Source: Streptomyces sp. NBC_01298 (GTDB lineage: Bacteria; Actinomycetota; Actinomycetes; Streptomycetales; Streptomycetaceae). From it: a stretch of DNA of 64,000 bases. The position numbers and the translations under genes were made by a program. Of the stretch, positions 16,774-24,879 are shown piece by piece. The number at the start of each line of letters is the position of its first letter. Positions within the stretch are counted from its first letter, which is position 1. The DNA lies in the NCBI RefSeq assembly GCF_035978755.1, contig NZ_CP108414.1, positions 744,001 to 808,000 on the forward strand, in the 5' to 3' direction. The notes under the pieces are model-generated. The model searched no databases and had not been told where the DNA came from. It was given only the letters and a program-made list of their open reading frames with translations.

Positions 16774-18438
16774 CTACAGCCGGTCGGCCAGGGCCTTGAA
16801 GGCCGGCCAGTCCAGGGCCGGGGTGCGGGAGTCCCAGACCTTCTGCGACAGGGCGGCGAGCGGGAGCCGGATGCCGGCCGCGACCTGGTCCTGGGTCTGG
16901 GCTCCGGCGAGATCGCACCAGACGGCGAAGCGCGCGCCCAGGATCTGCCCCGCGTACCGGGCGGGCACGGCCGTGGTGCCGCGCAGGACGAGCGGGGTCC
17001 ACTGCTCGTAGATGCGCCGGCCGTCGGGGTAGACGAACTGGTTCGGCTGCCCCAGCACGTAGTAGAGGTACTCGTCGTTGAGGTTGACGACCTTGCGGCC
17101 CTCGCGCAGGTACTCCAGCGGCGGCCGGGCCCCGTTCTCCTTGCCCGTCCAGTACTCCACCTGGATGTCCTTGGCCGGCTGGGCCATCCCGCCGGTGAAG
17201 AAGCCGTCGTTCCAGGCCGCCGGCGCACGGCCCGCCGAACGGACCACGTCCGCGCGGTCGTTCAGCCAGCCAGTCGCCAGGTCCTGGACCCGGGCGGTGG
17301 GCCCGTACCGCTGCCGGGCGGCGGCCGTGAGCTGCGGGAAGGAGCTCTCCGGATCCCGGTAGACCAGGGCCTGGTACTCGTCGGCGCCCACGTTCCAGAT
17401 CGCGCCGGGGAACAACGGCAGGTACTCGCGCAGGAGTTCGTCCACGAGTTTCGCCGCCGCCGGGTCGGCTATGTCCACCGCGCCCTTGACCGCCCGGCCC
17501 TGGACGTCGCGCAGTTGCAGCGCGGGGTAGGCGCGCAGAACCGCTCCGAGGTGGCCCGGGGAGTCGATCTCCGGGACGACCGCGATGTGCAGGCGGGCGG
17601 CGAGCGCCGTGATCTCGCGCACCTGCGCCTTGGTGAGATGGGGGGTGGAGACGATCTCGGGGTGGGTGGTGGACTCGATCCGGAAGGCCTGGTCGTCGGA
17701 GAAGTGCAGGCCGAGCTGGTTCAGCTTCAGGTCGGCCATCTCGCGCAGCCGGTCCTCGATCCATGCCGGGGTGAAGTGCTTGCGGGCTATGTCGAGGTTG
17801 AGACCGCGCTGCGGCTTGGCCGGGGCGTCGCGCACCGTGCCCTCGGGAGCCGAACCGCCGCCGCTCACCTCCTGCTTGAGGGTGCGGGTGCCGTAGAACA
17901 CCCCGGCCTGGTCGGGTCCGGTGATGCGGACCTTCCCGTCGCTCACGGTGAGGGTGTACGACTCGGGGGCGCCGGACCCCTTGGGCCCGAGGGCCAGTTC
18001 CACGTCACCCTTGCGCGGGGTGGCCGACTCGGCGAAGCCGATGCGCAGTTCCCCGGCCAGCAGCTTGCCCTCGTCCGCCAGGGCCGCACTGTCGCCCGGC
18101 GGTACGACGACCCGCGCGTCGGGGGCGGGCCGCCAGCCGGGGCCGCGGGCCGGCACGTGTTCCCGTACGGCGGGGATGGTGCGCGGGGCCTTGGACAGCG
18201 GAAGGGTGGGTGTCGGCGAGGGAGCCGGGGCCCGCGGGGTGGTGGGGGTGGCCGGGGTCGCGGCCGGGGTGGTGGCCGTCGTGCCCGGCGAGGTCGTTGC
18301 CGCGACCGGGGCCCGGGCGTTCCCCGGGGAGGGCGCCCCGGACGCGCAGCCGGGGACGGCGGCAAGCGTGACCAGCGCGGCGACCGTGGCCGTCGCTATG
18401 ACGTGGCCGCGCCCGTAGTGCTGCTTGGTCTGTCGCAT
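16774..18438 (-). CDS. Beta-N-acetylhexosaminidase lipoprotein (GH20)
   Basis: 554 residues from the ATG at 18438. A lipobox (AAVPGC, Cys about 32) and a Pro/Thr/Ala linker precede a GH20b-type N-terminal domain and the TIM barrel. GLNLDIARKHF starts the barrel, GLHFSDDQAFR follows, and NVGADEY carries the catalytic Asp353-Glu354 pair. It should remove terminal GlcNAc/GalNAc from chitooligosaccharides or glycoconjugates at the cell surface. It stands alone, though a secreted GH101 lies 13 kb away. The low-complexity linker (about 45-85) is typical for surface lipoproteins of these bacteria. Confidence 0.9.
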   Translation of the reverse strand: MRQTKQHYGRGHVIATATVAALVTLAAVPGCASGAPSPGNARAPVAATTSPGTTATTPAATPATPTTPRAPAPSPTPTLPLSKAPRTIPAVREHVPARGPGWRPAPDARVVVPPGDSAALADEGKLLAGELRIGFAESATPRKGDVELALGPKGSGAPESYTLTVSDGKVRITGPDQAGVFYGTRTLKQEVSGGGSAPEGTVRDAPAKPQRGLNLDIARKHFTPAWIEDRLREMADLKLNQLGLHFSDDQAFRIESTTHPEIVSTPHLTKAQVREITALAARLHIAVVPEIDSPGHLGAVLRAYPALQLRDVQGRAVKGAVDIADPAAAKLVDELLREYLPLFPGAIWNVGADEYQALVYRDPESSFPQLTAAARQRYGPTARVQDLATGWLNDRADVVRSAGRAPAAWNDGFFTGGMAQPAKDIQVEYWTGKENGARPPLEYLREGRKVVNLNDEYLYYVLGQPNQFVYPDGRRIYEQWTPLVLRGTTAVPARYAGQILGARFAVWCDLAGAQTQDQVAAGIRLPLAALSQKVWDSRTPALDWPAFKALADRL

Positions 18439-18561
18439 CACGCACCTGTCGCACGCACCTGGCCCCCGTACCAACCTGGCACGGGGGACCGAGGTGCGCG
18501 ACCCGGGCGGCGGATCGGGCCGGGGATCGGGCGGGGAATCGGGTGGGAAATCGGGTGGGAA

Positions 18562-18996
18562 TCAGGCCAGGACGCCGAGCGCGGACTCGGCGAACCCGTG
18601 GTCCTGGGCCGGGGCTCCGCCGCCGACACCGATGGCTCCGACGAGCCGGCCGTCGCGGTGGACCGGGAGCCCGCCCGCGATGAACAGCAGCGGCCGGTCC
18701 AGGGCGGTGGGGAGGGTGTGGAAGGGGCCGCCGGGCTGGACGGCATCGACGAGATCGGCGGTCGGGGCGTCGAGCTGGAGCGCGGTGAAGGCCTTGCGGG
18801 TGCTGGTCTCGCCCGAGATCAGGACGGCCCGGTCATCGCGGCGGAAGGCGAGCGGGTGGCCGCCCGCGTCGAGCACGGTGACGCTGACGGCGACCCCGGC
18901 CGCTCCGGCGGCGGCCGTGGCTGTGGCGACGAGCGCCTCGGCCTCCGCGGTGGTCAGGGGGGCGACGGCGGTACGGGTGGGGGTGGCGGTGGACAT
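18562..18996 (-). CDS. GlcG/HbpS family protein
   Basis: 144 residues. The GlcG/HbpS fold is visible: SVTVLDAGGHPLAFRRDD, the ARKAFTA-like TRKAFTALQL helix, PGGPFHT and a C-terminal GAIGVGGGAPAQDHGFAESAL. HbpS of Streptomyces reticuli is a haem-binding extracellular sensor partner, but this copy has no signal peptide, so it may be the cytosolic GlcG-type branch. It lies 73 bp downstream of the MFS gene on the same strand and is probably co-transcribed with it under the divergent MarR protein. Confidence 0.87.
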   Translation of the reverse strand: MSTATPTRTAVAPLTTAEAEALVATATAAAGAAGVAVSVTVLDAGGHPLAFRRDDRAVLISGETSTRKAFTALQLDAPTADLVDAVQPGGPFHTLPTALDRPLLFIAGGLPVHRDGRLVGAIGVGGGAPAQDHGFAESALGVLA

Positions 18997-19069
18997 GCGG
19001 GGCTCCTGTGATGTGGGGGGGGTGCGTACGAGGGGTGCCGTACGAGGGGTGCGGTACGGGGGTGGTGGA

Positions 19070-20296
19070 TCAGTGGTGGGCCGGGACGGCTGCGCCCGCC
19101 GGAGCGCCGGCCGTGATGACCCGGCTGCTTCCTTCGCCGCCCGCGCGGGTCCCCGTACGCCGTTCCAGCGCGCCGGACACCAGGGCGAGGGCGAGGGCCG
19201 AGGCGGCCAGCGCCGCGCCGACCCAGTTCGGAGCGGTCCAGCCGAGGCCGGCGGCGATGACGAGTCCGCCGAGCCAGGCGGCGAGGGCGTTGCCCAGGTT
19301 GAAGGCGCCGATGTTCACGGCGGAGGCCAGGGTGGGGGCGCCGGCGGCCTGGTCGAGGACCCTCTTCTGCAGCGGCGGCACGGTGGCGAAGCCGAGGGCC
19401 CCGATGAGGAAGATCGTGACGGCGGCTCCGGCCCGGGTGTGGGCGGTGACGGTGAAGGCGGCCAGGACCACGGCGAGCGCGCCCAGCGAGGTGTACAGCA
19501 TCGACATCAGCGCGCGGTCGGCGAAGCGGCCGCCGACGAGGTTGCCGGCGACCATGCCGAGGCCCAGGAGGACGAGCAGCCAGGTGACGGAGGTGTCGGC
19601 GAAGCCGGCGACGTTGGTCATCATCGGGGTGATGTAGGTGATGGCGGCGAAGACCCCGCCGAAGCCGAGGACGGTCATCCCCATCGCCAGGAGCACCTGG
19701 ACGTTGCGGAACGCGGCCAGCTCGTGGCGGATCCGTACGCCTTCGGGGCGGGGCAGGTCGGGGACCAGCCGCGCGATGCCGAGGAGGCCGAGGAGGCCGA
19801 GCGAGGCGACGATCAGGAAGGTGACCCGCCAGCCGAGGTGCTGGCCGACGAGGGTGCCGAGCGGGACGCCGACGACGTTGGCCACGGTCAGGCCGGTGAA
19901 CATCATGGCGATGGCTCCGGCCTTCTTCTCGGGAGCGACGAGCTCGGCCGCGACGACCGCGCCGATGCCGAAGAAGGCGCCGTGGGCGAGGGAGGCCACG
20001 ACCCGTCCGGCGAGCATGACGCCGAAGGCGGGGGCCAGAGCGGAGACCACGTTGCCCACGATGAACAGGCCCATGAGCAGCATGAGCATGCGCTTGCGCG
20101 GGATGCGGGTGCCGAGCACGGTCATCAGCGGGGCCCCGAGGACCACGCCGAGGGCGTAGCCGGTGACCAGGAAGCCGGCGGTGGGGATCGAGACGCCGTA
20201 CGTGCCGGCGACCTCGGGGAGCAGGCCCATGATCACGAATTCGGTGGTGCCGATCCCGAAGGCGCCGATGGCGAGTGCGAGGAGTGCGAGAGGCAT
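19070..20296 (-). CDS. MFS transporter (DHA1-type efflux)
   Basis: 408 residues with twelve hydrophobic helices. The N-terminus FGIGTTEFVIMGLLPEVA and the loop LGTRIPRKRMLMLLM after helix 2 match the drug:H+ antiporter-1 group (AraJ/Cml-like). GYALGVVLGAPLMTVLG is the helix-2 motif. It probably exports a toxic small molecule or sugar. The gene is divergent from a MarR regulator over about 180 bp that contains repeated ATTGCAGACG sites, and is followed by the HbpS-like gene, giving a regulator/transporter/accessory cassette. Confidence 0.9.
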   Translation of the reverse strand: MPLALLALAIGAFGIGTTEFVIMGLLPEVAGTYGVSIPTAGFLVTGYALGVVLGAPLMTVLGTRIPRKRMLMLLMGLFIVGNVVSALAPAFGVMLAGRVVASLAHGAFFGIGAVVAAELVAPEKKAGAIAMMFTGLTVANVVGVPLGTLVGQHLGWRVTFLIVASLGLLGLLGIARLVPDLPRPEGVRIRHELAAFRNVQVLLAMGMTVLGFGGVFAAITYITPMMTNVAGFADTSVTWLLVLLGLGMVAGNLVGGRFADRALMSMLYTSLGALAVVLAAFTVTAHTRAGAAVTIFLIGALGFATVPPLQKRVLDQAAGAPTLASAVNIGAFNLGNALAAWLGGLVIAAGLGWTAPNWVGAALAASALALALVSGALERRTGTRAGGEGSSRVITAGAPAGAAVPAHH

Positions 20297-20393
20297 GAGG
20301 GGTGCCTTTCAGGAGCTGCGTGCGGGGGCTTCAGGGGAAGAGGGAGGCGGCGGGCCGGGCGATTGCCACAGCGGGTTGCCTGCGTCCACATTA

Positions 20394-20436
20394 ATTGCAG
20401 ACGCGGGATATTTGCAAGCGCGGGCAATTGCAGACG
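20394..20436. promoter_or_regulatory. Candidate MarR operator repeats
   Basis: ATTGCAGACG occurs at 20394-20403 and again at 20427-20436, with the related ATTTGCAAGCG at 20410-20420 between them. They are 40-80 bp upstream of the marR-type start and face the MFS start. TTGC-containing elements also occur at about 20362 and 20376. These AT-richer repeats in a divergent promoter region are likely operator or promoter sites for the MarR protein. Confidence 0.45.
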
Positions 20437-20475
20437 TGCCCTATCCTGGAGCCACACGCCTTCGAGGAGGAAGCC

Positions 20476-20931
20476 ATGACGGCCACGGACAGCGCACTCA
20501 CCGCCCTCTCCCAGGGCTGGTGCGCCCTCTCCCTCCTGCACGGACGGATCGAGGCGCACATCGAGCGCGCACTGCAGGCGGGACACGACCTGAGCGTGCG
20601 CGAGTACTCCCTGCTCGACGTCCTCAGCCGCCAGCACAGCGGCCCCGGCGGCCACCTGCGCATGCACCAGGTGGCGGACTCGGTGGTGCTCAGCCAGAGC
20701 GCGACGACCCGGCTGGTCAGCCGGCTGGAGGACCGCGGACTGCTCAGCCGCTACCTGTGCGACACCGACCGCCGCGGCATCTACACCGAGGTCAGCCCCG
20801 CCGGTCTCGCACTCCTGGACCAGGCACGCCCCACCAACGACACCGCCCTGCGCGAGGCCCTGGACGAGGCGGCGCGCAAGCCGGAACTCGCCCCCCTGGT
20901 GGCCGCGGTGCGCAACACTCCGGCGTCCTGA
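20476..20931 (+). CDS. MarR family transcriptional regulator
   Basis: 151 residues from the ATG at 20476, which has GAGGAGGAA just before it; an upstream in-frame ATG at 20395 would place the start inside the operator region. A winged HTH (about residues 35-110) contains SVREYSLLDVL, VADSVVLSQSATTRLVSRLE and LLSRYLCDTDRRGIYTEVS, the recognition helix and wing. Divergent from the MFS/HbpS genes, it is very likely their repressor and its own. The inducer is unknown. Confidence 0.92.
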   Translation: MTATDSALTALSQGWCALSLLHGRIEAHIERALQAGHDLSVREYSLLDVLSRQHSGPGGHLRMHQVADSVVLSQSATTRLVSRLEDRGLLSRYLCDTDRRGIYTEVSPAGLALLDQARPTNDTALREALDEAARKPELAPLVAAVRNTPAS

Positions 20932-21130
20932 ACCCCGGCGTCCGAGGCCGTCATCAACGCCTTCGCCGTCGAGGGCAACCCGTGCGACACCGCCGGCGGC
21001 CCAGGCCGAAAGGGACGGTCAAGCGCTGTGACCGGGAACCTTCACACGAGGGCACGAGATCCCGGACATCGGCCAGTGCGTGGATGCCCACTATGATCCA
21101 ACTCTGATTGCTCACGGGGGAGCTGAGGCC

Positions 21131-21694
21131 ATGAAGAGTCCGGGGTGCCTGGCGATGGCAGTGAGTGCAGTCGTTCTGCTGGGATTGCTCGGCTGGGGTG
21201 CGAAGTCGATGCTCGACTCATCGTTCGAGGGCCCGGACAACCATGTCGCGGCGACCGATCCCCGGGTCTGCCCGCAGACCGAGGGCAACAACGTCTCCCT
21301 CGCCGATGCGACCGAGCACTTCGGTCTGGCCGTGCCCGCCGACGCCACGAGCCTCGCCTTCACCGCAACGGCGGGTGGTTTGCAGGGAGAGAGCGACTTG
21401 GCGCTGCGATTCAACACTACGCCGGCGGATCTCGCCACGTTCCTCACGGCCAGCCATTTCGAACCGTCAGACGCGACCACGCAGGTACACGACAGCAGCT
21501 GGTTCGCCTACCGTTCCGGAGGAGCCGCCCTGCCTGCGCAGGGCCCGTGTGGCCTGACCCCACCGGGCAACTCCACCATGGTCTACAGCCAGGACGGTCC
21601 CGGTTATGCCAGGCGGACCAGTCCGCGGGACCTGGCGGTGGACAACACCGATCCCGCGCATCCCGTGGTCTGGATTTCGGGCTCGGACCTGTGA
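21131..21694 (+). CDS. Membrane-anchored hypothetical protein
   Basis: 187 residues from the ATG at 21131; an upstream in-frame ATG at 21080 is possible. A single N-terminal transmembrane helix (about 6-28) is followed by an extracytoplasmic domain with three Cys (two near residues 48 and 140 could pair). I do not recognise the domain; the pattern ATEHFGLAVPADATSLAFTA and DLATFLTASHFEP resembles small Streptomyces surface proteins of unknown role. The end lies 27 bp before the CTAG into which the IS701-family element inserted, so the gene is intact. GC is slightly lower than its neighbours. Confidence 0.7.
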   Translation: MKSPGCLAMAVSAVVLLGLLGWGAKSMLDSSFEGPDNHVAATDPRVCPQTEGNNVSLADATEHFGLAVPADATSLAFTATAGGLQGESDLALRFNTTPADLATFLTASHFEPSDATTQVHDSSWFAYRSGGAALPAQGPCGLTPPGNSTMVYSQDGPGYARRTSPRDLAVDNTDPAHPVVWISGSDL

Positions 21695-21725
21695 ACCCGG
21701 CGAACCTTTCCGGTCACAGCACTAG

Positions 21726-23121
21726 TAGTGCTTCGTTACGTCGGGTGATCTCGCCTGGTGGTGGGCATCTTCCGGTTATGAGGCTTGGGGAGGTGGAACG
21801 ACTCCGAGGTGAGTTGGCGGAGTTCGTTGCCGATGTGTTCGCTTCGCTTCCGCGGCGGGATCAGCGCAGGTGGGGCGGGTGTTATCTGCGGGGTTTGATG
21901 CTGGACGGGCGGCGTAAGTCGATCCAGCCGATGGCCGAGCGATTGCCGGACGGGAACATGCAGGCCCTGCAACAGTTCGTGAATCAGTCGCCGTGGGATC
22001 CGCTGCCGGTGCGGCAGCGGATCGCCGAACGGCTGACGGAGGCTGTCCGGCCTGAGGTGTGGGTGGTCGACGACGTGTCCTTCCCCAAGTGCGGGACGGC
22101 ATCCGTGGGGGTGGCCCGACAGTACTGCGGCGCGTTGGGCAAGACGGCCAACTGCCAGGTCGCGGTCAGCGTCCACGCGGCAACCGACCTCGCGTCCTGC
22201 CCGTTGGAGTGGGAGTTGTTCCTGCCGGAGGACTGGGCGGCGGACGAGGGCCGGCGGCGCAGGGCCGGGGTGCCCGACGAGATCGGGCACGTGTCGAAGA
22301 CCCGTCTGGCTCTGGGCCTGCTCGACCGCCTCGCCACCTGGTTGCCGCGGGTGCCGGTGATCGTGGCCGATGCCGGCTACGGCCGCAGCGTCTCCTTCCG
22401 GCTCGCGCTGGAAGAACGCGGCTGGTCCTACGTGGTGGCGGTCGATCCCAAAGAGGTCGCACGGCCTGCCTCCGCCGAGCCGTTCCGGCCGGCTTACGGC
22501 GGGCTGGGGCCGCCCACGCTGCCCCGCTACCGCGATGCGGCCCAGTCCCTGCAGAGTTTCATCGATCCCGGCACCTGTTTCCAGGACATCACCTGGCGCC
22601 AGGGCAGCAAGAGTGCGATGACCTCGCGTTTCGCTGTCCTGGAAGTGCGTCCGTCGGGCAAGGAAGCCTGCCGGACCGCCCAGGAACAGGCCGGTGGACG
22701 CAGCCAGTGGAACGGGGTCCTGCCGCTGCGAACCCTGCTGGTCGAACAGCCCGCAGGAGCGGACGAGCCGACCGGCTACTGGATGACCAACCTGCCCGCC
22801 ACTACCCCGATCGCCGACCTGGTGCGGTGGGCGAAGATGCGCTGGCGGATCGAACACGACTACCGCGAACTCAAGCACGGCCTGGGCCTGGACCACTTCG
22901 AAGGCCGGACCTGGCGCGGTTGGCACCACCACGTCACCCTCGTCACCGCCGCACAGGCCTTCCTCACCCTCAGGCGGCTCGACCCAAAAGCACCCACGCC
23001 GGCCTGACCCTCTACCAGGTCCTGGACGTGCTCCAGAACCTGCTGAGGTGCTGGACCGGCACCTGCACCACCTGCGGCCGCCCCCTGACCGCCAGCAGAT
23101 CCAGAACCTAACGAAGCACTA
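21726..23121 (+). mobile_element. IS701-family insertion sequence (1396 bp)
   Basis: The ends are inverted repeats TAGTGCTTCGTTA (21726-21738) and its complement (23109-23121). A CTAG on each side (21722-21725 and 23122-23125) fits the 4-bp YTAR target duplication of the IS701 family. One transposase gene fills the element. The left flank is host DNA just after the membrane-protein gene; the right flank is a second small element. Confidence 0.9.
21778..23007 (+). CDS. IS701 family transposase
   Basis: 409 residues from the ATG at 21778. A DDE transposase: VWVVDDVSFPK (first Asp), VIVADAGYGRS (second Asp) and RWRIEHDYRELKHGLGLDHF with the catalytic Glu. Reading stops at TGA 23005-23007. A CCCAAAA heptamer at 22983-22989 is in the exact phase for a -1 slip, after which the frame runs on as GLTLYQVLDVLQNLLRCWTG plus a CxxC pair (CTTCGRP) to a TAA at 23109-23111 inside the right inverted repeat, giving 444 residues. 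So the visible stop may be bypassed or may come from an indel. Confidence 0.9.
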   Translation: MRLGEVERLRGELAEFVADVFASLPRRDQRRWGGCYLRGLMLDGRRKSIQPMAERLPDGNMQALQQFVNQSPWDPLPVRQRIAERLTEAVRPEVWVVDDVSFPKCGTASVGVARQYCGALGKTANCQVAVSVHAATDLASCPLEWELFLPEDWAADEGRRRRAGVPDEIGHVSKTRLALGLLDRLATWLPRVPVIVADAGYGRSVSFRLALEERGWSYVVAVDPKEVARPASAEPFRPAYGGLGPPTLPRYRDAAQSLQSFIDPGTCFQDITWRQGSKSAMTSRFAVLEVRPSGKEACRTAQEQAGGRSQWNGVLPLRTLLVEQPAGADEPTGYWMTNLPATTPIADLVRWAKMRWRIEHDYRELKHGLGLDHFEGRTWRGWHHHVTLVTAAQAFLTLRRLDPKAPTPA

Positions 23122-23124
23122 CTA

Positions 23125-23215
23125 GGCCGTCTCTTTCGGATCTTGCCGGGCCCGCGACGCCAGGCACGGCACCAGACGCCGCGGACTCGGCCGACAAGAT
23201 CCGAAAGAGACGACC
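23125..23215. mobile_element. 91-bp MITE-like element
   Basis: The first 25 bp and the reverse complement of the last 25 bp agree at 23 positions, both near GGCCGTCTCTTTCGGATCTT. The interior is only about 41 bp, without coding capacity. TA (as CTAG) flanks both sides. This is the structure of a miniature inverted-repeat element mobilised by an IS5-like transposase encoded elsewhere. Its ends differ from those of both neighbouring elements. Confidence 0.75.
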
Positions 23216-23217
23216 TA

Positions 23218-24340
23218 GTGACCTGAGTCTGAGGTTTGTCGTTAGTTCGGCATGAGTCGTCCCGGTCCGAAGATTCCGCCGTTGTCGGTGACTGATGCCC
23301 AGCGTGCTGTGCTGGAGGGCTGGTTACGTCGTCGTTCGACAGCTCAGGCTCTGGCTCAGCGGTCGCGGATCGTGCTGGAGTGCGCGGGCGGGCATTCGGT
23401 GATGGAAGTTTCGCGGCGGCTTGGGATCGCGCCGGACACGGTCCGCACCTGGCGGCGGCGGTTTCTGGAGCACGGCCTGGACGGGCTGGGCGACGAGCCG
23501 CGGCCGGGTGTCCCGCGGAAGATCACCGACGCTGATGTCGAGCGGGTGATCGTCAAAACACTGGAAGAGACGCCGAAGAACGCGACGCACTGGTCGACGA
23601 GGTCGATGGCCGCGGCCACGGGAATGTCGCAGTCGACCGTCTCAAGGATCTGGCGGGCGTTCGCGCTGGCTCCGCATCGTTCGCAGACGTTCAAGCTGTC
23701 GACGGACCCGCTGTTCATCGACAAGGTCCGCGACGTGGTCGGCCTCTACCTGGACCCGCCGGAGAAGGCTCTGGTCCTCTGCGTGGATGAGAAGTCGCAG
23801 ATCCAGGCCCTGGACCGGTCCCAGCCGGTCCTGCCGATGATGCCTGGCGTTCCAGAGCGCCGCAGTCACGACTACATCCGCGCCGGCACAACCACCCTCT
23901 TCGCGGCCCTGGAGGTCGCCACCGGCAAGGTCATCGGGTCTCTCCACCGCCGCCACCGGGCCGCCGAGTTCAAGAAGTTCCTGGCCAAGATCGACAAAGA
24001 AGTGCCGGCGGATCTTCAGATCCATCTGATCCTCGACAACTATGCGACCCACAAGACGCCGGACATCAAGAAATGGCTGCTGGCACACCCGCGGTTCCAC
24101 CTGCACTTCACACCGACGAGCGCGTCGTGGCTGAACCTGGTGGAGCGGTGGTTCGCCGAGCTCACCCAGAAGAAGCTCAAGCGTGGAGTCCACCGCTCCG
24201 TCCAGGCTCTCGAGCGCGACATCCGTTCATGGCTGGCCGACTGGAACGACCAGCCCAAGCCCTTCGTCTGGACGAAGACAGCCGACGAGATCCTCGACAA
24301 AGTCGCCGCCTACTGCCACCGAATCTCTGACTCAGGTCAC
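23218..24340 (+). mobile_element. IS630-family insertion sequence (1123 bp)
   Basis: Terminal inverted repeats start GTGACCTGAGTC at 23218 and end with its complement at 24340, followed in each arm by a near-identical GAG.TT block. TA dinucleotides lie outside both ends (23216-23217 and 24341-24342), the target duplication of the IS630/Tc1 group. A single transposase gene fills it. The right junction touches the stop codon of the GNAT gene without breaking it. Confidence 0.9.
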
Positions 24341-24343
24341 TAG
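23252..24343 (+). CDS. IS630 family transposase
   Basis: 363 residues. An N-terminal double HTH (SVMEVSRRLGIAPDTVRTWR and MSQSTVSRIWRAF) binds the element ends. The DDE core is complete: CVDEKSQIQALDR, LILDNYATHK and SWLNLVERWFAELTQKKLKR. All catalytic residues and a full-length frame suggest an active enzyme. The stop TAG uses the flanking TA target duplication plus the next host base, so the element itself carries no stop for its transposase in this frame. Confidence 0.93.
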   Translation: MSRPGPKIPPLSVTDAQRAVLEGWLRRRSTAQALAQRSRIVLECAGGHSVMEVSRRLGIAPDTVRTWRRRFLEHGLDGLGDEPRPGVPRKITDADVERVIVKTLEETPKNATHWSTRSMAAATGMSQSTVSRIWRAFALAPHRSQTFKLSTDPLFIDKVRDVVGLYLDPPEKALVLCVDEKSQIQALDRSQPVLPMMPGVPERRSHDYIRAGTTTLFAALEVATGKVIGSLHRRHRAAEFKKFLAKIDKEVPADLQIHLILDNYATHKTPDIKKWLLAHPRFHLHFTPTSASWLNLVERWFAELTQKKLKRGVHRSVQALERDIRSWLADWNDQPKPFVWTKTADEILDKVAAYCHRISDSGH

Positions 24344-24870
24344 ACGCGCTGCTCCAGTACCTGGCCCGGCCAGGCGCCGGAGAGGAACGGGGCGGTGCGG
24401 GTGAAGCCGTTGCGCTCGTAGTACGCGACCAGTTCGCCCGTACCGCCCGCCCAGCAGTCGACCCGCAGCAGCTCCACACCGGCCAGCCTGGTCTCCTCCA
24501 CGGCCCGGGCCAGCAGGGCGGCGCCGATGCCCAGCCCGGCGTACCGCCGGTCGGAGACCAGCAGCCGGACGTACCGCTCGGGTTCCCCGGCCGGTGCGAT
24601 CATCGGCATCTTCGGGCTGGGCCCGGTGTCCAGTACCAGGGCTCCGACGGGCACCCCGTCCCGCTCCGCGATGTACGGGGAGTTCTCCGTCGCGTACCCC
24701 TGGACCCGCTCCACGCCGCCGGGAACGAGCGAGTACGGGGTCGTGCCCCACTGCTCGGTGTTCCCGCGGGCGTTCATCCAGGCCACCGCGGAATCGAGCA
24801 TGTCCAGAATGGTCCGTACGTCCGCCGGGCCGCCCGGCCGGATCCGTATGCCGTGTGTGCTGTCGTTCAT
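24340..24870 (-). CDS. GNAT family N-acetyltransferase
   Basis: 176 residues. GNAT fold: N-terminal GIRIRPGGPADVRTILDML, then YVRLLVSDRRYAGLGIGAALL, the acetyl-CoA binding strand and loop, ending YYERNGFTRTAPF. Substrate unknown. The stop codon (complement of 24340-24342) is formed by the last base of the IS630 element and the TA duplication; the codon before it is host sequence, so the insertion left the protein length unchanged. The ATG at 24870 is 9 bp from the stop of the AraC gene on the same strand, so the two probably form one transcript. Confidence 0.87.
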   Translation of the reverse strand: MNDSTHGIRIRPGGPADVRTILDMLDSAVAWMNARGNTEQWGTTPYSLVPGGVERVQGYATENSPYIAERDGVPVGALVLDTGPSPKMPMIAPAGEPERYVRLLVSDRRYAGLGIGAALLARAVEETRLAGVELLRVDCWAGGTGELVAYYERNGFTRTAPFLSGAWPGQVLEQRV

Positions 24871-24879
24871 GGGGCGAGC

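Noticed and set aside
20932..21079. Possible gene remnant after the MarR gene
   Set aside because: Some coding-like bias is present, but no start, conserved motif or frame could be tied to a family.
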